A stretch of 64,000 nucleotides of DNA. Source: Isosphaera pallida ATCC 43644. GTDB lineage: Bacteria > Planctomycetota > Planctomycetia > Isosphaerales > Isosphaeraceae. Positions 29,303 through 38,811 of the stretch are shown here, piece after piece. The notes beneath the pieces were generated by a model. The model saw only the letters and a program-made list of their open reading frames with translations, had not been told where the DNA came from and did no database searches. The translations under genes and the position numbers were made by a program. Each line of letters starts with the position of its first letter. Position 1 is the stretch's first letter. Where the stretch lies: the NCBI RefSeq assembly GCF_000186345.1, contig NC_014962.1, forward strand, positions 3,872,450 through 3,936,449. Reading direction: 5' to 3'.

Positions 29303-30757
29303 ATGTCCTTGAGCGTGTTCGACCTGTTCAAAATCGGCATTGGTCCGTCTAGTTCTCATACGGTGGGACCAATGCGAGCAGCCGGCTTGTTCCTTGACCG
29401 CTTAGCCCAAGGCGGTTGGGTCGAGCGGGTCGCTCGGGTGGAAACGGTGTTGTATGGATCGCTCGCCCTCACCGGCAAGGGACACGCCACGGACAAGGCG
29501 GTGATCCTGGGTCTGCTGGGCGAGGAGCCGGATCGGGTCGATCCCGACGGAGCCGACGCCCTTGTGGAGCGGGTTCGTCTCGACAAATGCCTCCTCTTGG
29601 GGCGAGCCCGGGGGTGGGATCGCCCGCTGCCATTCCACGAGGAGGAGGATCTTCGCTTCGAGGGCCGCCAAAGTCTGCCGGGCCATCCCAACGCGTTGCG
29701 GCTGACTGCGCGGGACGCCTGCGGCGACCTTTTGGATCAGGCGGTGTTCTACTCGGTGGGCGGCGGGTTTGTGGTGGCCGACCCCGACAACCCGCCCATT
29801 GGTCGGGTCAACGGCTCGCAAGGGCACCTTCGGCTCTTTGAGGGCGAACGGAGCGATTCGGCGGCGGTTCCGATTCCCTTCGACTTCAGCTCGGCGCGTC
29901 GGTTGCTGGAAATAGGTCGGGAGCATCATCTCTCGATCGCGCAAATCATGTGGGCCAATGAAACCGCCCGCCGACCTGCCGAGGAGGTCCGAGCCGGTCT
30001 CGACCGGATTTGGGAGACCATGACGCGCTGCATTGAGCGGGGATGCCGCCAGGAGGGGATCTTGCCCGGCGGCCTGGGAGTGCGTCGACGAGCCGCGATC
30101 CTGCGTCGCCAACTGGAACAGCGGACCGCCGAAGCCGAACGCCTCAATCAGCCGCTGGATCCCCTGACCGTTCTGGACTGGGTCAACCTGTTCGCCCTGG
30201 CGGTCAACGAGGAGAACGCCGCCGGAGGCCGGGTCGTCACCGCGCCGACCAACGGAGCGGCGGGAGTCATTCCCGCGGTGATCGCCTACTACGAGCGTTT
30301 TATTCCCAACGCCAACCGCGCGGGCATTCATGACTTCTTGCTGACCGCCGCGGCAATCGGAGCGCTCTACAAGAAAAACGCCTCGCTCTCCGCGGCCGAG
30401 ATGGGGTGTCAGGGCGAGGTAGGGGTAGCCTGCTCGATGGCCGCAGCTGGTTTGGCCGCCGTGCTGGGCGGCGACAACAACCAGATCGAGAACGCCGCCG
30501 AGATCGGAATGGAACATCATCTCGGCATGACGTGTGACCCCATCGGCGGCCTCGTGCAAATCCCCTGCATCGAACGCAACACGATGGGCGCGGCCAAGGC
30601 GATCAACGCCGCCCGGCTGGCTCTCAGCGGCGACGGCGTTCATTACGTTCCCCTCGACAAGGTGATCGCCACCATGAAACAAACCGGCCTGGATATGCAA
30701 GCGAAATATAAAGAAACCTCGCTGGGCGGCCTAGCGGTCAATCTCGTCGAGTGCTGA
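29303..30757 (+). CDS. sdaA: L-serine ammonia-lyase (iron-sulfur type)
   Basis: The 484-residue single-chain L-serine dehydratase converts serine to pyruvate and ammonia. [20 protein letters not shown] is the signature N-terminus. The alpha domain carries the cysteines that bind the 4Fe-4S cluster: [53 protein letters not shown] is also conserved. GGGAG lies seven bases before the ATG. Length and domain order match the single-chain SdaA/SdaB enzymes. It may be linked metabolically to the glycine cleavage genes upstream, but is not in the same transcript. Confidence 0.96.
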   Translation: MSLSVFDLFKIGIGPSSSHTVGPMRAAGLFLDRLAQGGWVERVARVETVLYGSLALTGKGHATDKAVILGLLGEEPDRVDPDGADALVERVRLDKCLLLGRARGWDRPLPFHEEEDLRFEGRQSLPGHPNALRLTARDACGDLLDQAVFYSVGGGFVVADPDNPPIGRVNGSQGHLRLFEGERSDSAAVPIPFDFSSARRLLEIGREHHLSIAQIMWANETARRPAEEVRAGLDRIWETMTRCIERGCRQEGILPGGLGVRRRAAILRRQLEQRTAEAERLNQPLDPLTVLDWVNLFALAVNEENAAGGRVVTAPTNGAAGVIPAVIAYYERFIPNANRAGIHDFLLTAAAIGALYKKNASLSAAEMGCQGEVGVACSMAAAGLAAVLGGDNNQIENAAEIGMEHHLGMTCDPIGGLVQIPCIERNTMGAAKAINAARLALSGDGVHYVPLDKVIATMKQTGLDMQAKYKETSLGGLAVNLVEC

Positions 30758-31069
30758 CCGATGAGCCATGACGACCAATGGGGAGTCCGAACCCGCCAGA
30801 GGGATCGGAGGGAATCAGCCTCCTGCCCCGATCATGGGGTTGGAAGACCAGCTCGTTTTCCAACCAATTCACGCTGATTTGTGTGAGTGAGGGAGTCAGT
30901 GAGCGCTCACGCTCCAACGCCTCCTCAGGAATCACGGACGCGGTCGGTTGGAACGGGGTGATTTGATCGTCCCGCCGACCGCGCCCCGCGAATCCAACGC
31001 CACGGCCAGTCAAGGTTGCTGGCCGATCGAGTGACCGCGCACGTCGCCGCCATCCATCCATGCGCGAAT
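30758..31069. terminator. Convergent intergenic region with hairpin and palindrome
   Basis: Between the stops of sdaA and the CoA-disulfide reductase gene lie an 8-bp stem (GGTTGGAA at 30838-30845 with TTCCAACC at 30858-30865) and a perfect 12-bp palindrome, GTGAGCGCTCAC (30899-30910). The hairpin may act as a terminator for either gene. The palindrome has no assigned role. No gene is seen. Confidence 0.4.
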
Positions 31070-32758
31070 TTAGATTGGACGTTTGATCGCGTCGCGGACG
31101 GTGCGGCGTTGAGCGTAACTGGTGTAGCCTCCCGACAGGTTGACCGCTGTTCGACCGTGTTGGTTGAGGATGCGAGTGGCCAGCAGGCCGCGAATTCCCA
31201 CCTGGCAATACGCCACGATTGGATGATCGGCGGGCACCTCGGCCAGACGATCGCGCAACACGTCAATCGGGATGTTCACCGCGCCGGGGATCGATCCAAG
31301 AGAGAATTCGGCGGGAGTGCGCACATCCAGCAGGAATGGAGCCGTGTGGGTGGCGTTGAGTTCGGCCTCCAGCTGGTCAAGGGAGATTTGGGGGTGTTCG
31401 CCGCGGAGTCGTCCGGCGGCGACGAAGCCGACCATGTTGACCGGATCTTTGGCCGAGCCGAACTGAGGCGCGTAAGCGAGTTCCGCCTCCTCCAAGTCGA
31501 ACACGGTCATTCCGGCTTGGATCGCCATTGCCAGCACATCAATCCTTTTATCGACCCCCGCGCCACCGACTGCCTGAGCGCCCAGCAGCTTGCCAGTCTC
31601 TGGTTCGTAGGTGATTTTGAGGGTCATCGTCTCGGCCCCAGGGAAGTAGCCGGCGTGGTTGAGCGGGTGGACCACCGCGGTCAGGTAAGGGCGACCCAAC
31701 CGTTTGAGCAGTTTCTCCGAGGCTCCGGTACAGCCGGCGCACTTGTCGAAGACCCGCACGATCGAGGTCCCCTGGGTGCCCCGGTAGCGGGACATTCTGC
31801 CAAACACCACGTCGGCGGCGATTCGTCCCTGACGGTTGGCCGGCCCGGCCAGGGGAATCTGACTGGGTTGGCCGGTCACGAAGTCGATCACTTCCACGGC
31901 GTCCCCCACCGCAAGAATGTCGGGGTCCGACGTGACCATGTGCTGGTTGACGCGGATGCCGCCCCGTGGATTCAACTCCAGACCAGCCTCGGCCGCCAAG
32001 GCGGTGTCGGGACGCACCCCCACGCCGATTAAAACCAGGTCGGCGGCCACCATGAGGCCCGACTTGAGCTTGACGCCGACGCCGTTGGGGCCGGTTCCCT
32101 CGACCGTCTCGAAGCTCTCGGCGCTTTCGGAGAGATGGAGCGAGACGCCGTGACGGATCAGGGTCTCGACAATAGGAGCGGTCATTTCCGGGTCAAGCGG
32201 CGGCATGACTTGATCGGCCAATTCGACCAGACTGGTCTCGATGCCGCGTTTGACCAGGTTTTCGGTCACCTCCAAACCGATGTAGCCAGCGCCGATGACC
32301 ACCGCCCGATCGACATTGGCGCGCAAGCGGTCCATGATGCGGTCAAGGTCTTCGAGGTTGCGTAGGGTATATATCCCCGGCAGATCGGTGCCCGGCAGGT
32401 TGGGCCGGATCGGGGCGGCTCCGGGCGAAAGGATCAGCTTATCGTAGGCTTCGTCGTATTCGCGCCCGGTCTCCAGGTCGTGGACCCGAACTGTCTTGGC
32501 CTTGCGGTCGATTTTGATCACGTTGGAACGAGTTCGCACGTCGATACGAAACCGCTCACGCAACCGTTCGGGCGTGGTGACCAGCAGTTTGGAGCGGTCG
32601 GTGATTTCGCCGCCGATGTGGTAGGGCAAGCCGCAGTTGGCAAAGGAGATGTCGGGACCGCGTTCTAGCAGCACAATCTGAGCTGTTTCGTCGAGCCGAC
32701 GCGCGCGGGCCGCTGCCGACGCGCCGCCAGCCACCCCACCGACAATGACCAGTTTCAT
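31070..32758 (-). CDS. CoA-disulfide reductase-like flavoprotein fused to rhodanese
   Basis: The 562-residue protein has an FAD-binding KLVIVGGVAGGASAAARARR, the redox Cys42 in SFANCGLPYHIGG, and an NAD(P)H site in AVVIGAGYIGLEVTENLVKR. Residues about 460-562 are a rhodanese domain with active-site Cys518 in VAYCQVGIRG. This fusion matches CoA-disulfide/CoA-persulfide reductases of the Npsr type, which reduce CoA disulfides or persulfides at the expense of NAD(P)H and handle sulfane sulfur. Plain NADH oxidases lack the rhodanese domain. GGAG lies eight bases before ATG 32758; a longer frame reaches 32800. It is a single gene. Confidence 0.88.
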   Translation of the reverse strand: MKLVIVGGVAGGASAAARARRLDETAQIVLLERGPDISFANCGLPYHIGGEITDRSKLLVTTPERLRERFRIDVRTRSNVIKIDRKAKTVRVHDLETGREYDEAYDKLILSPGAAPIRPNLPGTDLPGIYTLRNLEDLDRIMDRLRANVDRAVVIGAGYIGLEVTENLVKRGIETSLVELADQVMPPLDPEMTAPIVETLIRHGVSLHLSESAESFETVEGTGPNGVGVKLKSGLMVAADLVLIGVGVRPDTALAAEAGLELNPRGGIRVNQHMVTSDPDILAVGDAVEVIDFVTGQPSQIPLAGPANRQGRIAADVVFGRMSRYRGTQGTSIVRVFDKCAGCTGASEKLLKRLGRPYLTAVVHPLNHAGYFPGAETMTLKITYEPETGKLLGAQAVGGAGVDKRIDVLAMAIQAGMTVFDLEEAELAYAPQFGSAKDPVNMVGFVAAGRLRGEHPQISLDQLEAELNATHTAPFLLDVRTPAEFSLGSIPGAVNIPIDVLRDRLAEVPADHPIVAYCQVGIRGLLATRILNQHGRTAVNLSGGYTSYAQRRTVRDAIKRPI

Positions 32759-33090
32759 AACGGAAACTCCAAACGGGAGGGCAGAGGTCAGCACTTCCAC
32801 CGACGGATGCGATCAAGGGTTGTGTCACCGCGCTGGAAACCAAGGAGCGAGCCTCGATGAGCCGTCCGCGATCGGGTGGAACTCGCCTACGGGAATCCTT
32901 CCAAACTCGTTGACCTTCGAAATCCAGATCGAAACTCGACGGGGAAGCTGTTCTGAAAACGATCGAAAGAGTTGAACGCGATGGAGCCGTCGCCATCCAA
33001 ACGGTTTGTTCGTGGCAAGCCAAATGCGGGAAGGAGTGAACGAACCGGGGGGGGCGGGGCGTTGCGAGTTTCGATTCGATGGAGGGGGGG
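32759..33090. promoter_or_regulatory. Upstream region of the CoA-disulfide reductase gene
   Basis: This 332-base gap lies between two minus-strand genes. It should contain the promoter of the CoA-disulfide reductase gene and the 3' end of the exchanger transcript. Long G runs occur at 33048-33100. I see no gene and no clear terminator. Confidence 0.3.
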
Positions 33091-34215
33091 TCAGAGAGTC
33101 GGCTTGCCATTTTCGGTCAACTCCTCCTCGGCCCGAGCGAGCTTGAGGTCGCGACGGTGGAGGATCACTTCTTTGACGAGAACGATCAGGGTCAACGGGG
33201 TTAGAACGTAAGGGATCGCGGCCAACGTGATGGATTCCACTTCGGGAAAGCGGGCTTTCCCCACCAACAAGCTGACGAAGGCGACATACCAGAGGAACAA
33301 GGTCAACCCTTCCAGGCGACTGAGTTGGTTGCGGAAAAACAGGAAGGGGATGCTGAGCAGGGTGGATCCGATTAGGAAGGGCATATCGACCTCAAAGGAG
33401 ACCGACGGAATCGGAATCTCGACCGGCGAAACGACCGCCGCGATCCCAAGAACGCCAAGCAGGTTGAAAATGTTACTGCCCACCACGTTGCCCACTGAGA
33501 TTTCCCGCTGTTTCTTGAGCGCCGCGGTGATCGAGGTGGCAAGTTCGGGCAGCGAGGTGCCGACCGCTACGATCGTCAAGCCGATGACCACTTGGTTGAC
33601 CCCGATCTCCTTGGCGATTTGCACGGCCGCGTCCACCATCAGATCGGCCCCGATCACCAAACAAACCAATCCCCCGGCGATCATGGCCAGATGGATCGGG
33701 GGTCCAAACCGGGTCGCCACCACCTCGTCCCCCTCGGCCAGCGACGCCTTGCGGGCTGAGCGGGCCAACATCAAGCTCAGAACGATGTAGGCCACCAGGC
33801 CGCCGCAGAGCAAGCCTCCTTCCAGCTGGGTGATCGCGCCGTCCCAGACCATCGCCAAAAACGCTAGGGTGGCCACGACCATGATCGGGAGCTGCCGCAT
33901 CTGGGTCTCGCGGTCGATCAACAACGGCGCGGCCATCCCCGAGAGCCCCAAGATTAGCAAAATATTGCAAATATTGCTGCCCACCACATTGCCCACGGCG
34001 ATTTCGGTGGACCCTTTGCGGCAGGCTTCAACCGTCACGAACAGTTCCGGCGCGCTGGTGCCGAAGGCGACCACCGTCAAACCGACGATCAAGGGAGGAA
34101 TGCGCAACCTCAGCGCCAACGCGGCCGCTCCCCGGACCAACAACTCGCCCCCCCCCACCAACACCACCAGTCCCGTCAGCAGCCACAGACTCTGTCCCGC
34201 TAGGTTTGCCAACAC
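33091..34215 (-). CDS. Sodium/calcium exchanger (CaCA family)
   Basis: The 374-residue inner-membrane protein has two inverted repeats of about five helices, each with an ion-binding alpha motif: VVAFGTSAPELFVTV with VGNVVGSNICNILLILG, and IVAVGTSLPELATSI with VGNVVGSNIFNLLGVLG. These Glu/Asn positions bind Na and Ca in the family. The start is chosen at GTG 34215 because GAGGAG lies about seven bases upstream and the protein then begins right before the first helix. ATG at 34287 or 34338 would add 24 or 41 residues of low-complexity sequence. A cytoplasmic tail of charged residues follows the last helix. Confidence 0.9.
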   Translation of the reverse strand: MLANLAGQSLWLLTGLVVLVGGGELLVRGAAALALRLRIPPLIVGLTVVAFGTSAPELFVTVEACRKGSTEIAVGNVVGSNICNILLILGLSGMAAPLLIDRETQMRQLPIMVVATLAFLAMVWDGAITQLEGGLLCGGLVAYIVLSLMLARSARKASLAEGDEVVATRFGPPIHLAMIAGGLVCLVIGADLMVDAAVQIAKEIGVNQVVIGLTIVAVGTSLPELATSITAALKKQREISVGNVVGSNIFNLLGVLGIAAVVSPVEIPIPSVSFEVDMPFLIGSTLLSIPFLFFRNQLSRLEGLTLFLWYVAFVSLLVGKARFPEVESITLAAIPYVLTPLTLIVLVKEVILHRRDLKLARAEEELTENGKPTL

Positions 34216-34949
34216 CGTCGCGCTCCTCGCCGGGCCGGGAATCCTCGCCGCCCCGCCTTGATTGGTCTCGATGGAACTCGGTGGCATCCTCCCCGTCCGA
34301 ACCGTTTCGACGCGATTCGAACGCGGGAGCGTTCGCACTCACCCGGCGCGACGGACGACGCTCCGCGAACTCTGGCGGAGACTCCGTGTTCGACCGCCCC
34401 GCGGCGGTTATCCTATCACACCGCCGAGGGGTTGTCCCCGGAGTCGATCGAGCGGATTGAAGACGGACGGATCAAGATAACAGACGACCTCGGCAACGCA
34501 TTGCCTGATCAGAATGACCCACTCCATTCCGAGGATTGAAGTCGCTTCCTCAAAGGGTTGAGAAAAGGTTCTTCGGATTTTAAAAGGTTGAGTCTGCCGA
34601 TTTCAAACAGGGAATTCTTGGAAGGATGCTCAACTTCGGAGACGTGGTCTTCTCGGGCACAGGCGAAGGAGCATTGGTGGTACCGAGGATTGCCTCGCCG
34701 ATTCAATTCAAAGACGCCGTTCTCAACGCCAAGGAGGGTTGACACGACGCGGACGAGCCCGACGAACCGAAACGGGTTTTCGGGGCGGGGCGTTGTGCGG
34801 GAGCGGGTGGGTCGCTAGCTTGAGGGAACGGAGGCACGCGGCGCGGTTCGCGTGATCCCCTGGAGCGAACGCCAATAGGTTGCTCCACCCCCTCCCCGAC
34901 TCGCCCCGCCTCGACCGCCCCGGAATGTCCCGCCAGGAGTTGCGCCGGC
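34216..34949. promoter_or_regulatory. Divergent region, exchanger and spermidine-synthase fusion
   Basis: No gene is convincing in this long gap; a 78-codon minus-strand frame at 34509-34745 lacks a ribosome binding site. The stretch 34500-34700 is AT-richer than its surroundings. TTGAGA (34558-34563) and TAAAAG (34581-34586), 17 bases apart, form a weak plus-strand promoter candidate. AGGAG at about 34935 is the ribosome binding site of the downstream gene. Confidence 0.3.
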
Positions 34950-37900
34950 ATGAAACGCGCGTTGCCGTATGGTTTGACCTTCTTCGCCAGCGTCTGCATT
35001 ATGATTTTGGAGTTGGTGGCCAGCCGCCTGGTCGCCAAGCATGTCGGCTCGTCGTTGAGCGTGTGGACCAGCGTCATCGGCATCATCCTGGGCGGCATCT
35101 GCCTGGGCAACGTGCTGGGCGGTAAATTGGCCGACGCCAAGGCTCCCCGCAAGGTGGTCGGTCCTCTGTTTGGTTTGGGGGCGCTGTTGACCATCTCGGT
35201 GTTGTGGGTCAACGGTCTGGTCGGCCAAGCCCCCTGGCTGGACGACATGGCCTGGCAACTACGGACCGTGGTGGTGGTCACCGTGGTGTTTCTGGTTCCG
35301 GCCACCCTGTTGGGGATGATCGGCCCGGTCAACGCCAAGATCGCCGTGCAGGAAGCCCGACGCGCCGGCACCGCGATGGGCGACATCTACTCGCTGGGGG
35401 CGCTGGGCTCGATCCTGGGCACCTTCCTGGCCGGGTTCTATTTGATGTACTACGCCGGGATCTCCACCATCGTCAACCTGATTGCCGCAGCGCTGATGAT
35501 TCCCGCCGCCTTTTTGATTGGCAGCGGACTAGTCACAGTGATGGGGTTGACTTCGGTCGTGTTGCTCGGGGTGGGGGCCGGGGTCTCGTTGGCTCACCTC
35601 AATGGGTTTGCCCTGCCGCTGGAAGTGCCCTATCTGGTGGTCGATGGAGCCGAATTGAATTTGGCGACGCTGGGTGGTCACGCCGTGGCGTTGATCGTTG
35701 GCCTGATTTCGCTCATCCAAATCATTGCGGCCCCCACCCCCGCCGCCTACGCCGCCCAACTCCGCGCCCAAGCCATCGAGGCCGGAGTCGAGCCCGAACC
35801 GATCGACTCGACCCTCGCCGACGAAGAGCTGCTCAACCAGCCCGAGCTGCGTGGCCAGGTGGTGGGCGGCTCAATGGAACTCTCCGGCGATCTCGGCATG
35901 AAATCCGGGCCCCCGCCGGTCAAGCTGGGCGATCTGGCAGCGCTTTCGTTCGTGGCGAGCTTCGCCTTCATGGCCTTCGAGATGGTCGCCGGCCGGATGA
36001 CCCAGCGCCATTTAGGTTCGAGCATCTACACCTGGACTAGCATTATCGGCGTGTTGCTCGCCGGTTTGTCGCTGGGCAATTGGTTGGGCGGCAAACTCGC
36101 CGACCGAATCAGCCGCGAATCCATCGCCGGTTGGCTGCTGGCGTTGGGCTCGGCATTGGTCTTGACGGTGGTGTTACTCGACTCGCCACCCCTCTGGTTA
36201 TATGAAAAGATCAGGAAAACTTTTCCTCAAGTCGGTTGGTCCGACACCCCCTCCTCGCTGATGCGGCTGCCAATCCAGCTGACCACCGTGCCCGGCACCG
36301 AGATTCCCCTGGCCTGGCAGTACCGAATTCTGGGCGTGGTCACTCTGGTGTTCTTTCTGCCTTCGGTGATGCTGGGTACCATTAGCCCAGTGTGCGCCAA
36401 GCTGGCGGTGGATCGGGCCAAAGGCAGCGGACGCACCGGACGCTCAATTGGCGCGGTCTACGCCTGGGGGATGGTCGGGTCAATCGTGGGCACCTTCTTG
36501 ACCGGCTTTTTTCTGATCGACTGGATGGGTACGCGGGGGGTCATGTTGTTGCTCGCCGCCCTCATGGCGCTTTGGGGCACCATCATGGGAGGGCTGACCC
36601 AAGCGGTCTGGTCAGGCGTGCCGATTGGTCTGTTCCTGATCGCCATCCTCCCATACGAGCCAATCACCAAGCAAGCAGTCTCGTGGGGTCTGCGCGAACC
36701 CCGCGGCTTTATCCAACTTGGACTCGACGACGACCAACTCGAACAACTCCGCGCCAACTTCCGCCAACAGGTGGAGGAGTACGATCCCGCTGATCCCAAA
36801 TCGGTCCGCCCAGTGGCCGACCCTGAACTTATCAATGATCGATTCTATGTGGATCAAAAAACCGGGAAACCCGTATTGACTCAGGGAAGCAACGACTCCA
36901 AGGCGTATGTGGACGAGAGCGCCTATTATTACATCAAGGTCGATTCCGAAGTTCAGCAAGACGGCGCGGTCTTTCGCACCCTGGTGCTAGACAATCTGAT
37001 TCATGGCTACTACAAACTCGACCATCCCGAGCATTTGGAATACGACTACGAATTCCTTTACGCTCAGATCGCCCACCGCGCCCTTGAAGCCAAAGCCAAG
37101 GCTGCGCGAATCGATCCTTCCAATTCGGCGGCCTTCAAGGACCTGGAAAGCCGCGCCTTGTATCTGGGGGGGGGAGCCTACACCTTCCCCCGCTACATGA
37201 GGCACCACTACCCGCGGATTGAAGCTGATATCGCCGAAATCGACCCCGCGGTCACCAAAGCCAACCGCCTGGCGCTGGGGCTGTCCCAAGCCGACGAGGA
37301 CCATATCAAGACCATCTTCGGCGATGCCCGGCAATATGTGGAAAAGAACAAAGGTCGAAATGATCTCAAATATGACCTGATCTTCGGCGACGCCTTCAAC
37401 GACTTCTCCGTCCCCTGGCACCTGACCACCCGCGAATTCAACGAAAAGCTCGCCCAAATGATGAGCGATGATGGAATCTACATGATTAATATCATCGACA
37501 TCTTTCACTCTGACCAACTGGCGGTCCTGGACGCCCTGACCCAGCGTCTTCGAGAGATAGCCCAAAAAGCGGTGGCCAAGATCTCCTCTCCCGAACAGGC
37601 CCAGGACCCACTGGTCCTCAACCGGGACAAAAACGATCGCCGGTGGGCGCGATTGGTGGCCGACGACCTGTTGTCCGAATGTCGTCAACTCGCGTCCGAC
37701 GCCGCGGTCGGCCAAGCATTGAATCTCATCCCCGATGGTCAAAGCTTAAGCGAGGAGCGTCGTCAACGGATTCGTCGGGACGCCGCCGATGACCTTGATC
37801 AGGTGTTCGCCCAGCTGCGCTTCCTGGCTCAATCCAAGGCCCAACTCGACACCTTCGACCCGCTGGAATTTCCATCGAATCCCCAGTCCGAGGAGGTCCA

Positions 37901-38423
37901 GCCCTTGCTCGAAGTCGTTCGCGCTAGTCTGGATCGCCGAACCGACTCGATGTTCGACCAGGGGGTCCCTACCGAGGATTGGCGGTCGCGCCGCCTTTTG
38001 ATGGTCGAGGTTTTCAAGGCGTTGTTGGCGTCGGTGCCGTCTCTGGAGGCCGAACTGCCCCGTCTCAAGGCCAAGGCGTTGCGCGAAGCGGCGACTAAGG
38101 GCGGTTTTCTGTCCTCCTGGGTCCGAACAGCGCGTCTGACCTTTCCCCACCTTGCGGTGTTTGGCACCCATTCTCGTCCTGGCGTCGGCTTGCGGGAAAC
38201 CTTCGTGGTGGTTGCCTCCAAGCGTCCGCTGGACCTGGAGGACTTGGGACGACGAACCAACGACCCCAAGTTCAATCAGGGCGGCGAACCCTTCGAGCCT
38301 CAACCTTACGACCAAGCCACCCTCGACGCCCTGGACCGACGCGCTGCGGGAATCATCCTCACCGATGATTACGCCCCGGTTGAGAATCTGTTGGCTCCCA
38401 CCGCTGCCTCCCGAGGCGATTAG
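34950..38423 (+). CDS. Membrane protein fused to a spermidine synthase-like domain
   Basis: The 1157-residue protein carries two copies of a membrane module. Copy 1 (about residues 1-240) has MILELVASRLVAKHVGSS and ICLGNVLGGKLAD. Copy 2 (about 325-570) has MAFEMVAGRMTQRHLGSS and LSLGNWLGGKLAD. A soluble spermidine synthase-like domain follows from about residue 670: LYLGGGAYTFPRYMR, IEADIAEIDPAVTKANRL, IFGDARQY and YDLIFGDAFNDFSVPWHL. About 175 residues rich in charged helices (about 868-1045) are inserted before the final strands, which end in TDDYAPVENLL. The GGGGAY, EID and GDA positions of the SAM-type fold are present, but activity on polyamines is not assured. Many such fusions are uncharacterised. 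AGGAG lies 10 bases before the ATG. Confidence 0.85.
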   Translation: MKRALPYGLTFFASVCIMILELVASRLVAKHVGSSLSVWTSVIGIILGGICLGNVLGGKLADAKAPRKVVGPLFGLGALLTISVLWVNGLVGQAPWLDDMAWQLRTVVVVTVVFLVPATLLGMIGPVNAKIAVQEARRAGTAMGDIYSLGALGSILGTFLAGFYLMYYAGISTIVNLIAAALMIPAAFLIGSGLVTVMGLTSVVLLGVGAGVSLAHLNGFALPLEVPYLVVDGAELNLATLGGHAVALIVGLISLIQIIAAPTPAAYAAQLRAQAIEAGVEPEPIDSTLADEELLNQPELRGQVVGGSMELSGDLGMKSGPPPVKLGDLAALSFVASFAFMAFEMVAGRMTQRHLGSSIYTWTSIIGVLLAGLSLGNWLGGKLADRISRESIAGWLLALGSALVLTVVLLDSPPLWLYEKIRKTFPQVGWSDTPSSLMRLPIQLTTVPGTEIPLAWQYRILGVVTLVFFLPSVMLGTISPVCAKLAVDRAKGSGRTGRSIGAVYAWGMVGSIVGTFLTGFFLIDWMGTRGVMLLLAALMALWGTIMGGLTQAVWSGVPIGLFLIAILPYEPITKQAVSWGLREPRGFIQLGLDDDQLEQLRANFRQQVEEYDPADPKSVRPVADPELINDRFYVDQKTGKPVLTQGSNDSKAYVDESAYYYIKVDSEVQQDGAVFRTLVLDNLIHGYYKLDHPEHLEYDYEFLYAQIAHRALEAKAKAARIDPSNSAAFKDLESRALYLGGGAYTFPRYMRHHYPRIEADIAEIDPAVTKANRLALGLSQADEDHIKTIFGDARQYVEKNKGRNDLKYDLIFGDAFNDFSVPWHLTTREFNEKLAQMMSDDGIYMINIIDIFHSDQLAVLDALTQRLREIAQKAVAKISSPEQAQDPLVLNRDKNDRRWARLVADDLLSECRQLASDAAVGQALNLIPDGQSLSEERRQRIRRDAADDLDQVFAQLRFLAQSKAQLDTFDPLEFPSNPQSEEVQPLLEVVRASLDRRTDSMFDQGVPTEDWRSRRLLMVEVFKALLASVPSLEAELPRLKAKALREAATKGGFLSSWVRTARLTFPHLAVFGTHSRPGVGLRETFVVVASKRPLDLEDLGRRTNDPKFNQGGEPFEPQPYDQATLDALDRRAAGIILTDDYAPVENLLAPTAASRGD

Positions 38424-38811
38424 GCACTCGGACAATCATGCCGAAGGATCGGTTCCAAGACCATCACCCAAGTCGTTGCCACCCAAGACCGTTTTTTGAC
38501 AAAGTCCAGAAGCGACTCCATCACCTGACCTCGCCACCTGACTCCCGACTCCCCGACCTCGACCGCTCCGGGGTTGGGGAATCGGTCCCATCAAACGGGA
38601 TGGTGGGAGGCAAGCTCGTATGGCCGATGCCTAGGGTTGTACTCCAGGCGATCGCAACACTCCCCGATGGGGTTGGGCAAGCATGGGCAGAGGACCTGGA
38701 ATGAGAGTAGGAGAAGTCGCGCGTTGCTCGATCGTCTCCCATCCCAGGATATTGCCCTGGGACACGGCTTGAGCGCTGTTTCGTTTTCGTTGGTCGTAGG
38801 AGCAAGGTTGT
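38424..38811. other. Convergent intergenic region
   Basis: These 388 bases lie between the convergent stops of the spermidine-synthase fusion and the TolB-like gene. I see no gene. An imperfect hairpin around 38588-38610 (CCATC paired with GATGG) might help termination but is weak. Confidence 0.3.

Noticed and set aside
29402-30700. 432-codon open frame antisense to sdaA
   Set aside because: Antisense shadow of a clear L-serine ammonia-lyase; composition is arbitrary and rich in His, Arg and Gly.
34509-34745. 78-codon minus-strand frame in the exchanger/spermidine-synthase gap
   Set aside because: No ribosome binding site, no domain and no signal peptide; it is likely chance in a locally AT-rich stretch.
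36987-37742. 251-codon open frame antisense to the spermidine-synthase domain
   Set aside because: Sense-strand motifs of the fold are unambiguous, and the antisense frame shows no domain.
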